Shown: piece by piece, positions 1-7,395 of the stretch | Layout of the letters: each line of letters begins with the position of its first letter | Numbering within the stretch: position 1 is the first letter of the stretch | Source: Lentzea aerocolonigenes | Lineage (GTDB): Bacteria > Actinomycetota > Actinomycetes > Mycobacteriales > Pseudonocardiaceae | Assembly: GCF_000955955.1 (NCBI RefSeq) | Contig: NZ_JYJG01000511.1 | Coordinates: 1-12,365, forward strand | Reading direction: 5' to 3' | Length of the DNA stretch: 12,365 bases | Notes under the pieces: generated by a model | Told to the model about the DNA's origin: nothing | The model's input: the letters and a program-made list of their open reading frames with translations, nothing else | Databases searched by the model: none | Translations under genes and position numbers: made by a program

Positions 1-9
1 GGCCCTAGC

Positions 10-2016
10 TCATCCCTTCACCGCCCCCGCGGTGAGGCCCTCGGTCAGGAACCGCTGCCCGAACGCGTACATGGTCACGACCGGGATGCTGATCAGCAGC
101 GAGGCCGCGGCCAGCTGACCCTGTGGCACGACGTCACCGAAGATCATCGACTGCATGCCCACCGGCAGCGTCTTGTAGTCGTCCTTGGTGATGAACACGA
201 ACGCGAACAGGAACTCGTTCCACGCGTTGGTGAGCGTGAAGAGCGCGACCGCGAGCAGGCCCGGTTTCGCCAGCGGGAGAACGATCCGCAGGAACGCGCC
301 GAACCGCGTGCAGCCGTCGACCAGCGCGGCTTCCTCGAGGTCCGCCGGGATCGACTTGAAGTACCCGACGAGCAGCCACGTCGCGAACGGCAGCGTGAAC
401 GTGGGATAGGCGAGCACGAGCGACCACAAGGAGTCGTTGAGCCCGATCCCGCTCATCATCTGGTACAGCGGGATGAACAGCAGCGCGCCCGGCATCACGT
501 AGGTGAGCAGGATCGTCACCGTGAAGCTCTCCGAACCGCGGAACCTCAAGCGCGCCAACGCGTAGCCCGCCAAAGCAGCGCAGACCAGGGCGATCGCCGT
601 GGACGCCACCGACACGAGGATCGTGTTGAGGTACCACGTGCCGAACGATCCCGTGAACAGGTTCGTGAACTGCTCGGTGGTCCACGGGGTCGGCCACAGG
701 TCGTCGGTGCGGGCCACGATCTGGTCGTCGGACTTGAAGGCCGTGACCGTCATCCAGTACAGCGGCGCGAGCACGAAGCCCAGCAGGCCCACGAGCGCGA
801 TGCCCGAACCGGTGCCGCCGACCAAGCGTGCGGCCAGCCGGTTGCCCCGTGCGGCGAGCACGGAGACGAGGCGTCCGACCACGGCCGCGAGCACCACGAA
901 CACGCCCAGCACGAGTGCGGCCTTCCACACGATGTGCGGCGACGCCCAGATCAGCACGAGCGCCGACAGCACGACGATGACCCACGGCAACGCACGACGT
1001 TGAGCGGGGGTCAGCCGCCTGCGCCCGAAGTCTTGAGCGCCCGGCAGGTCGTTGCGGCGCATCATCCGCACGAGCACCACGACGAGCACGGCGATGATCG
1101 GCAGCATCACCAGGGTGACCGCGGCGCCCGCGCCCAGTTGCAGCTGCTGGATGGCCTTCGAGTAGGCCACCATCACGTACGGCGCGGTGGCGTCACCCGG
1201 CCCGCCCTGGGTCATCAGCCAGATCAGGTCGAAGTTGTTGAACGTCCAGATCGACGACAGCAGCACCGTCACGATCATGATGTGGCGCAACCCGGGCAGC
1301 GTGATGTGCACGAACCGCTGCCACGGCGAGGCACCGTCCACGACGGCCGCCTCGTACAGCCCGCTGTCGATCGCCTTGAGCCCGGCGAGGAACGTCACCG
1401 TGAAGAACGGGATGCCCTTCCAGACGTTGACCAGGATGACCGACGGCAGCGCGAGCGCGGGATCGGACAGCCACTCCGCCGGCCACCGGTCGACGAGCCC
1501 GATCGCGGCGAGAAGAGGCCCGATTCCGGAATCGGTGAGCAGAACGTTGACGCTGCCGAAGATCGGGTCGAACAGGGACCGCCAGGTGAAGGCCGTGACG
1601 ACGGTCGGCACCACCCACGGCAGCAGGATCACCCCGGCGACGACCGCCCGGCCGCGGCGCATCTGGTGCAGCATCAACGCCGCGATGAGACCGAGGATCA
1701 CCTTGAAGATCTCGGCGTACGCGGTGAAGACGAACGAGTTCAGGACTCCTTTGTGGAACAACGCGTCGCCGATGAGAGCGGTGTAGTTGGCCAGCCCGAC
1801 GAAGACCGTCTCGGCGCCGTGGCGTTCCGTGGTGCTGGTGATGACCGAGTCGGCGATCGGGATCAGGATCAGGCCCGCGACCAGCACCAGCGTCGGCCCG
1901 ACGAACACCGCGGCGAGGCGCCAGTCCCGTCCGAGCAGCCGTTGCGACGGGCTGAGGGAGGACGACGTGCGCGGCGCCGGCAGGACCGGCGCCGGCCGGG
2001 TGCGCAGGTCCGTCAC
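10..2016 (-). CDS. Fused MalF-MalG type ABC sugar transporter permease
   Basis: Inner-membrane channel of a carbohydrate ABC importer, with both permease halves in one 668-residue polypeptide. The N-terminal half (about 1-322) is MalF/UgpA-like, with an EAA cytoplasmic loop at 222-241 (EAAVVDGASPWQRFVHITLPG). The C-terminal half (about 400-668) is MalG/UgpE-like, with its EAA loop at 562-586 (starting EAALVDGCTRFG). The linker holds two extra hydrophobic stretches (about 343-360 and 362-388). An even number keeps the second half in the usual orientation and suggests about 14 membrane segments. The start is GTG, overlapping the TGA of the binding-protein gene by 4 bases, so translation is probably coupled. 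Normally the two halves are separate genes of about 300 codons each. No ATPase is adjacent, so a shared MsiK-like ATPase is inferred. The substrate cannot be read from the sequence. Confidence 0.93.
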   Translation of the reverse strand: MTDLRTRPAPVLPAPRTSSSLSPSQRLLGRDWRLAAVFVGPTLVLVAGLILIPIADSVITSTTERHGAETVFVGLANYTALIGDALFHKGVLNSFVFTAYAEIFKVILGLIAALMLHQMRRGRAVVAGVILLPWVVPTVVTAFTWRSLFDPIFGSVNVLLTDSGIGPLLAAIGLVDRWPAEWLSDPALALPSVILVNVWKGIPFFTVTFLAGLKAIDSGLYEAAVVDGASPWQRFVHITLPGLRHIMIVTVLLSSIWTFNNFDLIWLMTQGGPGDATAPYVMVAYSKAIQQLQLGAGAAVTLVMLPIIAVLVVVLVRMMRRNDLPGAQDFGRRRLTPAQRRALPWVIVVLSALVLIWASPHIVWKAALVLGVFVVLAAVVGRLVSVLAARGNRLAARLVGGTGSGIALVGLLGFVLAPLYWMTVTAFKSDDQIVARTDDLWPTPWTTEQFTNLFTGSFGTWYLNTILVSVASTAIALVCAALAGYALARLRFRGSESFTVTILLTYVMPGALLFIPLYQMMSGIGLNDSLWSLVLAYPTFTLPFATWLLVGYFKSIPADLEEAALVDGCTRFGAFLRIVLPLAKPGLLAVALFTLTNAWNEFLFAFVFITKDDYKTLPVGMQSMIFGDVVPQGQLAAASLLISIPVVTMYAFGQRFLTEGLTAGAVKG

Positions 2017-3437
2017 TGCTTGTAGCCCTGCTGCTCGAAGACCTGGACGATCCGGGCGTGGGTCGCGGCGACCGCGTCGGCGGGTTTGGTGCCCTGGATG
2101 ACCGACTGCATCATGTCGGTCAGCAGGTACGCGGCGGTGGCGGCCTGCTCCCCCGGACTCGGCGCCTGGGGGAACTTGTAGCCGGTCCTGGTGGTCACCG
2201 GGAGCGGTGTGCGGGTCTGCTCGCGCAGCGCGGGGAAGGCCGGGTCACCGCTGGTGTAGTACGGGTCGGAGTCCCACACCTTGTCCCACGAGGGATTCAC
2301 CAGGCACGGCGCTCCCTTCGCGACACCGAGCAGCGCGGTTCCGCTGACCATGTACTTCGCCACCAGCTTGGCGAGATCGGGGTTCTTCGCCCCCTTGAAC
2401 ACGACGAACGAGTTGGACTCGCCGAACGCCAGCGGCTTGTCGAGCGCCGGTCCGGTGGCGCCGTTGAACGGGTGGGTGTTGCCGTAGACCGGGTTGTTCT
2501 TGGTCTTCGAGTCGGCGTAGACGCTGAACTGGTTGAGCGTGAGCCCGAGGATCTGGGCGAGCCAGTTCTCGTTGTTGCTCGAGTCGGTCCAGCTGCCGAT
2601 CCCCGGTGGCAGCATCGGCGTGTACTTGGGGTTCGTGTAGATGTCGCCGATGAAGCTGACGGCGGCGACCGTCTCCGGCGAGTTGAACACCACCTTCGTG
2701 CCGGTGTTGTCCGCGATCGCCCCGCCGTAGGTGTTGATGACGTTCGTGATGAAGCCGTTGGCGTCGCCGGAGCGGTTCACCGTGAGACCCCAGCCGAAGC
2801 GCTTCTTCGCCGGGTCGGACACCTCCAAGGCGTTGTCGCGCAGCTCTTCCCACGTGTAGTGGGGTTTGAGCTGGAGACCCTTCTCCTGGTACCAGTCCTT
2901 GCGCAGGTACATCGCGGACGCGATGAAGTGGTACGGGATCGCGAACCAGCGCCCGCCGAACACGCAGTAGTTGTTCGCCTCCGTCGCGGGCTCCCCGTAG
3001 AGCTTGCGCATCTCGTCCACCACGTCGGTGACGTCGGTGAGAGCGCCGAGGTTGTGGAGCTGGCCGACGAAGCGCCGATCGCTCACGAAGGCGAAGTCGC
3101 GGCTGGTGCCCGCCTTCACCTCGGCGTCCATCTTCGCGACCATGTCGCCCGCGTCACCGGAGACCAGGTCGTTGCGGACCGTGGTGCCGGTGGCCTGCGC
3201 GAAGACCTGCAGCGACTTGTCCAGCGCCTTGTTGGCGGCCTCCGAGTACAGCTTCTGCGAGAGCATGCCGGCCGATCCGCCGCGCAGCGAGGCCGCCTGG
3301 TCGAGCAGGGCCTGGGGCACCTGGACGTCCACCTGCGGTGCGGCGGGGCCGCCTGTCCCGCAGCCGGCGAGAGTGAGCACGCCCAGCGCGCTCGCACCGA
3401 GGAAGGTGCGCCTTGATAAGTCCGATTTCTCTTCCAT
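2013..3437 (-). CDS. ABC sugar-binding lipoprotein (family 1 solute-binding protein), Tat-exported
   Basis: A 474-residue extracellular solute-binding protein that should capture the substrate and deliver it to the fused permease encoded immediately downstream. The N terminus has a twin-arginine motif (SRRTFLG, residues 8-14), a short hydrophobic stretch and a lipobox LAGC with lipidated Cys26, so it is predicted to be a Tat-exported lipoprotein. The body has family-1 binding-protein features: a Trp/Tyr-rich ligand region and a conserved-type segment near FGESNSFVVFKGAKNPDLAKLV. The ATG start is supported by a GAGAGGAG ribosome site at 3446-3453, 8 bases upstream. The gene shares 4 bases with the permease gene. 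Specificity (oligosaccharide, monosaccharide or sugar acid) is not visible. The neighbouring sugar-acid dehydratase and GntR regulator make a sugar or sugar acid most likely. Confidence 0.93.
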   Translation of the reverse strand: MEEKSDLSRRTFLGASALGVLTLAGCGTGGPAAPQVDVQVPQALLDQAASLRGGSAGMLSQKLYSEAANKALDKSLQVFAQATGTTVRNDLVSGDAGDMVAKMDAEVKAGTSRDFAFVSDRRFVGQLHNLGALTDVTDVVDEMRKLYGEPATEANNYCVFGGRWFAIPYHFIASAMYLRKDWYQEKGLQLKPHYTWEELRDNALEVSDPAKKRFGWGLTVNRSGDANGFITNVINTYGGAIADNTGTKVVFNSPETVAAVSFIGDIYTNPKYTPMLPPGIGSWTDSSNNENWLAQILGLTLNQFSVYADSKTKNNPVYGNTHPFNGATGPALDKPLAFGESNSFVVFKGAKNPDLAKLVAKYMVSGTALLGVAKGAPCLVNPSWDKVWDSDPYYTSGDPAFPALREQTRTPLPVTTRTGYKFPQAPSPGEQAATAAYLLTDMMQSVIQGTKPADAVAATHARIVQVFEQQGYKQ

Positions 3438-3452
3438 GACACCAACTCCTCT

Positions 3453-3474
3453 CGCGTCCGGACGAGCGGACGCG
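3453..3474 (-). promoter_or_regulatory. Perfect 8-bp hairpin abutting the ribosome site of the binding-protein gene
   Basis: Arms CGCGTCCG (3453-3460) and CGGACGCG (3467-3474) are perfect reverse complements around a 6-base loop. In the mRNA the 3' arm ends exactly where the GAGAGGAG ribosome site begins, sharing one base. It could stabilise a processed 5' end, modulate initiation, or be a protein-binding operator. There is no U tract, so it is not a classical terminator. Confidence 0.5.
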
Positions 3475-3505
3475 TGCCGACGGGGCGACAGTGCAACCGG
3501 CGGGA

Positions 3506-3527
3506 CAGCGGGACGTGCGCCCCGCTG
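3506..3527 (-). terminator. Hairpin downstream of the GntR gene (possible terminator or attenuator)
   Basis: Perfect 7-bp arms CAGCGGG (3506-3512) and CCCGCTG (3521-3527) enclose an 8-base loop, about 30 bases after the regulator's stop codon. There is no T run on the minus strand after it, so it may act only as a partial terminator or attenuator between the regulator and the transporter genes. Confidence 0.35.
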
Positions 3528-3557
3528 CCGGGTCGTTCATGTGGTGAAGTGGACGAA

Positions 3558-4304
3558 CTACGTGCGCGGCTTGGAGGACCGCTTTGTCCGCCGCCCCTTT
3601 TCCGCGAGGAGCGTGGAGTTGTTGGCCAGGTGCTTGCGCATCGCCGCGCGGGCCCGGTCCGGGTCACGCGCCACGAGCGCCTCGTAGATCTCCGTGTGGT
3701 CGGCGGTGGCCTTGCACAGCGCGTCCGAGTCCTCGTTGGTGATGCGCCGGCTGGCCGTGCCGAGCCAGCGGGCCGAGTACATGATCCGGTCCAGAATGCG
3801 GTTGTCCGCCGCCCGGCAGATCTCCATGTGGAACTCGTGGTCGACCTCGAGGTAGGCGTTGGGGTCCTCCTCGAGCGCCGCCATCCGGCCGAGCTCGTCC
3901 CGCATCCGGGTGAGCGCCTCGTCGGTGACGAGGGCCGCTGCCATCGCGGCGAGCTCGGGTTCGAGCAGCATGCGCATCTGGTCGAGCTCCTGCAGCAGTT
4001 CACCGACGACCTCGGCGGGCAGCCACTCGACCAGCAGCGGGCTCAGGTAGTCCCACTCCGCGGGTGGGCGCACGACGACGCGGCGGCCCTGCGCCACGTC
4101 GACGATGTCGAGCGAGGCGAGGACTTTGAGCGTCTCCCGCGCCACCACGCGGGACACCCCGAACTCCCGCGAGATGTCGAGCTCCGACGGCCCCCGCCCG
4201 TCGGAGAACTCACCGTTGACGATGCGCCGGTGCAGGTGTGCGGCCACCTGCACCGGCAGAGTGCGGACCTTGACAAGGTCCGGAGACTCTTGTCCCCTTT
4301 GCAT
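3558..4304 (-). CDS. GntR family regulator, FadR subfamily (FCD domain)
   Basis: A 248-residue cytoplasmic DNA-binding regulator. Residues about 14-80 form the winged helix; the recognition region includes SELDISREFGVSRVVARETL (40-59). Residues about 100-235 form the all-helical FCD effector domain. Its usual metal/ligand residues are visible as Asp155 and His159 (DHEFH), His203 (ADHTE) and His225 (RKHL), so binding of a metal and a carboxylate-type effector is expected. Many FadR-subfamily members respond to sugar acids, which fits the divergent dehydratase. No ribosome site precedes the ATG. A TATAAG -10 element ends 8 bases upstream, so the transcript is probably leaderless. It lies upstream of the transporter genes on the same strand and could be co-transcribed with them. 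The effector is inferred from context only. Confidence 0.93.
   Translation of the reverse strand: MQRGQESPDLVKVRTLPVQVAAHLHRRIVNGEFSDGRGPSELDISREFGVSRVVARETLKVLASLDIVDVAQGRRVVVRPPAEWDYLSPLLVEWLPAEVVGELLQELDQMRMLLEPELAAMAAALVTDEALTRMRDELGRMAALEEDPNAYLEVDHEFHMEICRAADNRILDRIMYSARWLGTASRRITNEDSDALCKATADHTEIYEALVARDPDRARAAMRKHLANNSTLLAEKGRRTKRSSKPRT
4264..4282. promoter_or_regulatory. 19-bp perfect palindrome inside the start of the GntR gene
   Basis: CGGACCTTG-A-CAAGGTCCG has 9-bp arms that match perfectly around one base. It covers codons 8-14 of the regulator (Pro-Asp-Leu-Val-Lys-Val-Arg). It contains the same CTTGTC half-site seen twice in the flanking promoter region, so it is a strong candidate for an autoregulatory operator. 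It also contains a perfect TTGACA hexamer on the plus strand (4270-4275), with no convincing -10 at the right distance. Confidence 0.55.
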
Positions 4305-4325
4305 GTCATCAGCTTATAGGACAAG
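4289..4325. promoter_or_regulatory. Divergent promoter and operator region between the GntR and dehydratase genes
   Basis: CTTGTCC (4289-4295) and GGACAAG (4319-4325) form a 7-bp inverted pair spanning the regulator's start codon. The second arm is part of CTTAT-AGG-ACAAG (4313-4325), one mismatch from the T-N-G-T-N3-A-C-N-A form reported for FadR-subfamily operators. On the minus strand TATAAG (4313-4318) is a good -10 for a leaderless regulator transcript. On the plus strand TTGTCC (4290-4295) and TATAGG (4315-4320) are a possible -35/-10 pair for the dehydratase, with a rather long 19-bp spacer. A protein on these half-sites would cover both promoters. Confidence 0.55.
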
Positions 4326-4376
4326 TTACTCATCGCGACAGTCCGTTCACCTGCACCACCCGGAGACGGGAGAGCA

Positions 4377-5534
4377 ATGCGGATCGTGAACGTCACCACC
4401 GCGGTGGTCGCCTACCACGGCGAAGCCACCCTGGTCCGGATCGACACCGACGAGGGCCTCAGCGGGTTCGGCGAGGCCAATCCCGACGCCGGCGCGGGCG
4501 GCGTCGTCGGGATGATCGGCTTCCTGGCACCACTGCTGATCGGCGAGGACCCGCGCAACGTCGAGCGGTGCTGGGAGAAACTCCGCCGCGGCAGAGTCTT
4601 CGCGGGACCGCAGGGCGGGGTGTTCGTGATCGCCCTGTCCGGGCTCGAGCTCGCGCTGTGGGACCTCGCCGGCAAGGCCGCCGAGCAGCCGGTGTACAGG
4701 CTGCTCGGCGGGAAGTTCCGCGACCGGATCCGCCTCTACGCCGACTGCGGCGACGGCGACGACCCGGCAGGCTCGGTCTCCGGGTGCGTGGACCGGGCCC
4801 AGCGGATGGTCGCCGAGGGCTTCACCGCCATCAAGTTCGACGTGGACGACCTCCGCCACCCGGCCAAGTTCGACGACTTCAACCACACGATCAACGCCGC
4901 CGAGCTGCGGTCGATGGTCGAGCGCGTCGCCGCCGTCCGCGAGGCGATCGGACCTGACGTCGACCTGGCCATCGACCTGCACGCGCGCTACGACGTGCCC
5001 AGTGCGTGCCGGATCTCGCGCGAGCTGGAACCGTTCGACCTGATGTGGCTGGAAGAACCGCTGCCGGCGGAGAACGTCGACGCGCTGGTGCGGGTGCGGG
5101 AGCAGACCCGCACGCCGATCTGCGCGGGCGAGAACCTCTACCTGCGGTGGGGGTTCCGCGAACTGCTCGAACGCGGCGCCGTCGACGTGATCGAGCCGGA
5201 CGTGCCGAAGTGCGGCGGACTGGCGGAGGCGAAGAAGATCGCCAACCTCGCGGAGCTGCACTACATCCCCTTCGCGCCGCACCTGGTGTCGACGCCGCTG
5301 GGCACGATGGCGACGTCGCACCAGTGCGCGGCCATTCCCAACTTCTACATCCAGGAGTGGCACGCGCTGGAGGAACGGGCGGTGTGGGACAGCTACGTCC
5401 ACGCCCCGGACGGAAGCGGCTCGATCGTGAAGGACGGGTACATCACCCTGCCCGACACTCCCGGCATCGGCGTGGAACTCGACCTGGACGCCGTGCGGGC
5501 ACACGCCGTCGCGGGCTACGGGGTCTTCGAATAG
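4377..5534 (+). CDS. Enolase-superfamily sugar-acid dehydratase (mandelate racemase/muconate lactonizing enzyme type)
   Basis: A 385-residue cytoplasmic Mg-dependent enzyme, probably removing water from an aldonic or uronic sugar acid. The N-terminal capping domain spans about 1-115 and the barrel follows. Expected metal ligands are Asp200 (in IDLHARYD), Glu226 (in LEEPLP) and Glu252 (in AGENLY). His302 (in FAPHLV) with Asp275 (in EPDVPK) forms the usual His-Asp base dyad. His202 in D-L-H resembles the DFHGR motif of galactonate dehydratase. Glu327 (IQEWH) is in the position of the electrophilic Glu. Residues 153-155 read K-F-D, not the K-x-K of racemases. Length suits galactonate-dehydratase-like enzymes. 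The ATG is preceded by GGGAGA at 4368-4373. It is divergent from the GntR gene, so control by that regulator is likely. The substrate is unknown. Confidence 0.9.
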   Translation: MRIVNVTTAVVAYHGEATLVRIDTDEGLSGFGEANPDAGAGGVVGMIGFLAPLLIGEDPRNVERCWEKLRRGRVFAGPQGGVFVIALSGLELALWDLAGKAAEQPVYRLLGGKFRDRIRLYADCGDGDDPAGSVSGCVDRAQRMVAEGFTAIKFDVDDLRHPAKFDDFNHTINAAELRSMVERVAAVREAIGPDVDLAIDLHARYDVPSACRISRELEPFDLMWLEEPLPAENVDALVRVREQTRTPICAGENLYLRWGFRELLERGAVDVIEPDVPKCGGLAEAKKIANLAELHYIPFAPHLVSTPLGTMATSHQCAAIPNFYIQEWHALEERAVWDSYVHAPDGSGSIVKDGYITLPDTPGIGVELDLDAVRAHAVAGYGVFE

Positions 5535-6334
5535 CGGGCCTCGTCCAGGCGCGCGAAGTCCTCATTGGACAGACCGAGGTCTGCGGCGCCGACGTTCTCC
5601 TCGAGGTGCTTTTCGGACGACGTGCCGGGGATCGGCAGCATCACTGGCGACCGGCGCAGCAGCCACGCCAGCGCGACCTGGGCAGGGGTGGCGCCGAGCC
5701 GCTGGGCCACCTCGGCGACCCTTGAGCCCGGCCGCACGCTCGGCGCGATCGGCAGCCAGGGCAGGAATGCGATGCCGTGGCGTTCGCAGTGGTCCAGCAC
5801 TGGTTCGGAGCGCCGGTCGTCGAGGTTGTGGCGGTTCTGCACACTGACGATCGGCGTGATCCGCTCGGCTTCGACGATCTGTTCCACGGACACCTCGGAC
5901 AAGCCGACGTGGCGCACCTTGCCTTCGTCCTGGAGTTGGCGCAGTGCGCCGATCTGGTCCGCCAGCGGCACGGTGGGGTCGACGCGGTGCAGCTGGAACA
6001 GGTCGATCCGCTCGACCCGCAGCCGGCGCAGGCTCAGCTCGGCCTGCTGGCGCAGGTACTCCGGGCGGCCGAGCGGGATCCACTCGCGGCCGGGGTGGCA
6101 CTGGCCCGCCTTGGTGGCGACCACGACACCGTCCGGGTACGGGTGCAGGGCCTCGGCCAGCAGTTCCTCGTTGCGGCCGAGGTCGTAGGAGTCGGCGGTG
6201 TCGATGAAGGTGACGCCGAGCTCGACCGCTTTGCGGGCCAGGGCGTGCGCCGCGGCCGGGTCGTTCGCGGGCAGCCGCATGGCGCCGAAACCGAGGCGGT
6301 GGACGGGCAGGTCGCCGCCGAGGACGAGGTGCAC
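5516..6334 (-). CDS. Aldo/keto reductase
   Basis: A 272-residue NADPH-type (beta/alpha)8-barrel oxidoreductase interconverting an aldehyde or ketone and an alcohol. The catalytic tetrad is visible: Asp45 and Tyr50 (FIDTADSYDLG), Lys75 (VATKAG) and His116 (LFQLHRVD). The cofactor-binding end is present at about 234-246 (IPGTSSEKHLEEN). QNRHN (167-170 region) replaces the more usual QNRYN. The GTG start at 6334 is chosen because AAGGAG (6340-6345) lies 5 bases upstream and the barrel begins right after; the same frame is open further upstream but has no family similarity there. The last 19 bases overlap the 3' end of the convergent dehydratase gene. It is divergent from the LysR gene, its probable regulator. 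The substrate is not determinable; a sugar or sugar-derived aldehyde would fit. Confidence 0.92.
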   Translation of the reverse strand: MHLVLGGDLPVHRLGFGAMRLPANDPAAAHALARKAVELGVTFIDTADSYDLGRNEELLAEALHPYPDGVVVATKAGQCHPGREWIPLGRPEYLRQQAELSLRRLRVERIDLFQLHRVDPTVPLADQIGALRQLQDEGKVRHVGLSEVSVEQIVEAERITPIVSVQNRHNLDDRRSEPVLDHCERHGIAFLPWLPIAPSVRPGSRVAEVAQRLGATPAQVALAWLLRRSPVMLPIPGTSSEKHLEENVGAADLGLSNEDFARLDEARYSKTP

Positions 6335-6390
6335 GGGATCTCCTTGTGGGTGCAGGTTCGTTCCACGCCACACACTGCCACCGCCAGTCG

Positions 6391-6414
6391 CTAAGACAAT
6401 CGAAACATTCTTGG
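6391..6414. promoter_or_regulatory. Possible LysR-binding inverted repeat between the reductase and LysR genes
   Basis: CTAAGA (6391-6396) and TCTTGG (6409-6414) pair at 5 of 6 positions across a 12-base spacer, in an AT-richer patch of the divergent intergenic region. Position and style fit a LysR-type binding site, but the match is weak. Confidence 0.25.
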
Positions 6415-6424
6415 AAAGACCGCG

Positions 6425-6430
6425 TAGCAT
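6425..6430 (+). promoter_or_regulatory. -10 element for a leaderless lysR transcript
   Basis: TAGCAT fits the actinobacterial TANNNT -10 form and ends 7 bases before the GTG at 6438, where no ribosome site is seen. Transcription would then start at or next to the start codon. No good -35 hexamer is visible. Confidence 0.45.
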
Positions 6431-6437
6431 CGCTAAT

Positions 6438-7355
6438 GTGTTGAACCTCGAACGCCTGCGGACGCTGCATGCGGTGTCCACGACGGGATCGGTCCGCGGC
6501 GCCGCCGAGGCACTGCACGTGACCACCTCCGCGGTGTCGCAGCAGCTGTCCAGGCTGGAACACGAGGTCGGCCAGCGCCTGCTGGAAAAGCAGGGCCGGG
6601 GCATCCGGCTCACCGACGCGGGCGACCTGCTCGCCGAGCACGCGGCCAGGCTGCTGCGCCAGGTGGAGCTCGCCGAGACCGAGCTCGCCGATCGCCGCGG
6701 CACCGTGGCTGGAACCCTGTCGGTGGCCGCGTTCGCCACGGCCGCCCGCGGTCTCGTGCCGTCGATGCTGCGCACGCTGCGGCAGGAGTACCCGGACCTG
6801 TCGGCACGGCTCGTGGAGCTGGAACCCGCCGAGGCGATCGCCCAGCTGCGCCACGCCGACGTCGACATCGCGGTGGTGCAGGACTGGCCGGAGCTGCCGC
6901 TCGCGGTGCCTGCCGGACTCTCCAGCGCCCCGCTCCTGGATGACGTCCTCGACGTGGCACTGCCTTGTTCGCACCCGTTCACCGGCCGGGCAGCGCTCGC
7001 CCTGGACGAGCTGCGCGACGAGGACTGGGTGGGCTGGCCGAGCGACGAGGTCTGCCACGGCTGGCTCGAGAACACCTTGCGCCGCAACGGGATCGAGCAC
7101 CCGATCGGGCACACGGCCTCGGAGCACTCCACCCAGCTCGCACTGGTGGCGGCCGGGCTCGGCGCCGCGATCATCCCCCGGCTCGGCCGCGGTCCGACGC
7201 CGGAGGGCGTGCGTTTCGTGCCGCTCCTGCCCGCACCCCGGCGGCGGGTGTTCGCGTTGTGGCGCAACAGCAGTACGAACCGTCCTGCGCGCCGGGCGGC
7301 GTTGCGCGCTCTGCAGGAGGCCGCCCGGCAGTGCGGCGCCGGCTCTGGCGCGTAA
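6438..7355 (+). CDS. LysR family transcriptional regulator
   Basis: A 305-residue regulator. The N-terminal winged helix-turn-helix spans about 2-60: LERLRTLHAVSTTGSVRGAA, then the recognition region TTSAVSQQLSRLE, ending in the conserved LTDAG at 58-62. A coiled linker helix (about 63-90) leads to the periplasmic-binding-protein-like effector domain (about 90-300), whose late segment reads LALVAAGLGAAIIPRL as in the family. GTG at 6438 is chosen because the domain starts there and a TANNNT box sits 7 bases upstream; TTG at 6441 is an alternative. It is divergent from the aldo/keto reductase gene, the usual arrangement of a LysR regulator and its target. The effector is unknown. The short basic C-terminal tail is variable in the family. 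Confidence 0.92.
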   Translation: MLNLERLRTLHAVSTTGSVRGAAEALHVTTSAVSQQLSRLEHEVGQRLLEKQGRGIRLTDAGDLLAEHAARLLRQVELAETELADRRGTVAGTLSVAAFATAARGLVPSMLRTLRQEYPDLSARLVELEPAEAIAQLRHADVDIAVVQDWPELPLAVPAGLSSAPLLDDVLDVALPCSHPFTGRAALALDELRDEDWVGWPSDEVCHGWLENTLRRNGIEHPIGHTASEHSTQLALVAAGLGAAIIPRLGRGPTPEGVRFVPLLPAPRRRVFALWRNSSTNRPARRAALRALQEAARQCGAGSGA

Positions 7356-7383
7356 AACAGATGTGCAGGCGATGGTCGCGGGA

Positions 7384-7389
7384 TAGCTT
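7384..7389 (+). promoter_or_regulatory. -10 element for a leaderless transcript of the DUF3885-like gene
   Basis: TAGCTT fits TANNNT and ends 6 bases before the GTG at 7396. No ribosome site precedes that GTG. The upstream lysR stop is only 40 bases away, so read-through from lysR is also possible. Confidence 0.4.
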
Positions 7390-7395
7390 GTCCCG

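Noticed and set aside
934..3416. Long plus-strand frames opposite the permease and binding-protein genes
   Set aside because: They are His/Arg/Gln-rich shadows without motifs. The minus strand holds a signal peptide, lipobox and EAA loops.
4270..4275. TTGACA as the -35 of the dehydratase promoter
   Set aside because: No acceptable -10 lies 16-18 bases downstream, and the hexamer is fully explained as part of the 19-bp palindrome within coding sequence.
4347..5504. Minus-strand 385-codon frame opposite the dehydratase
   Set aside because: It is the same length as the dehydratase by coincidence and is composed of Val/Arg/His/Asp-rich sequence typical of an antisense frame. All family motifs are on the plus strand.
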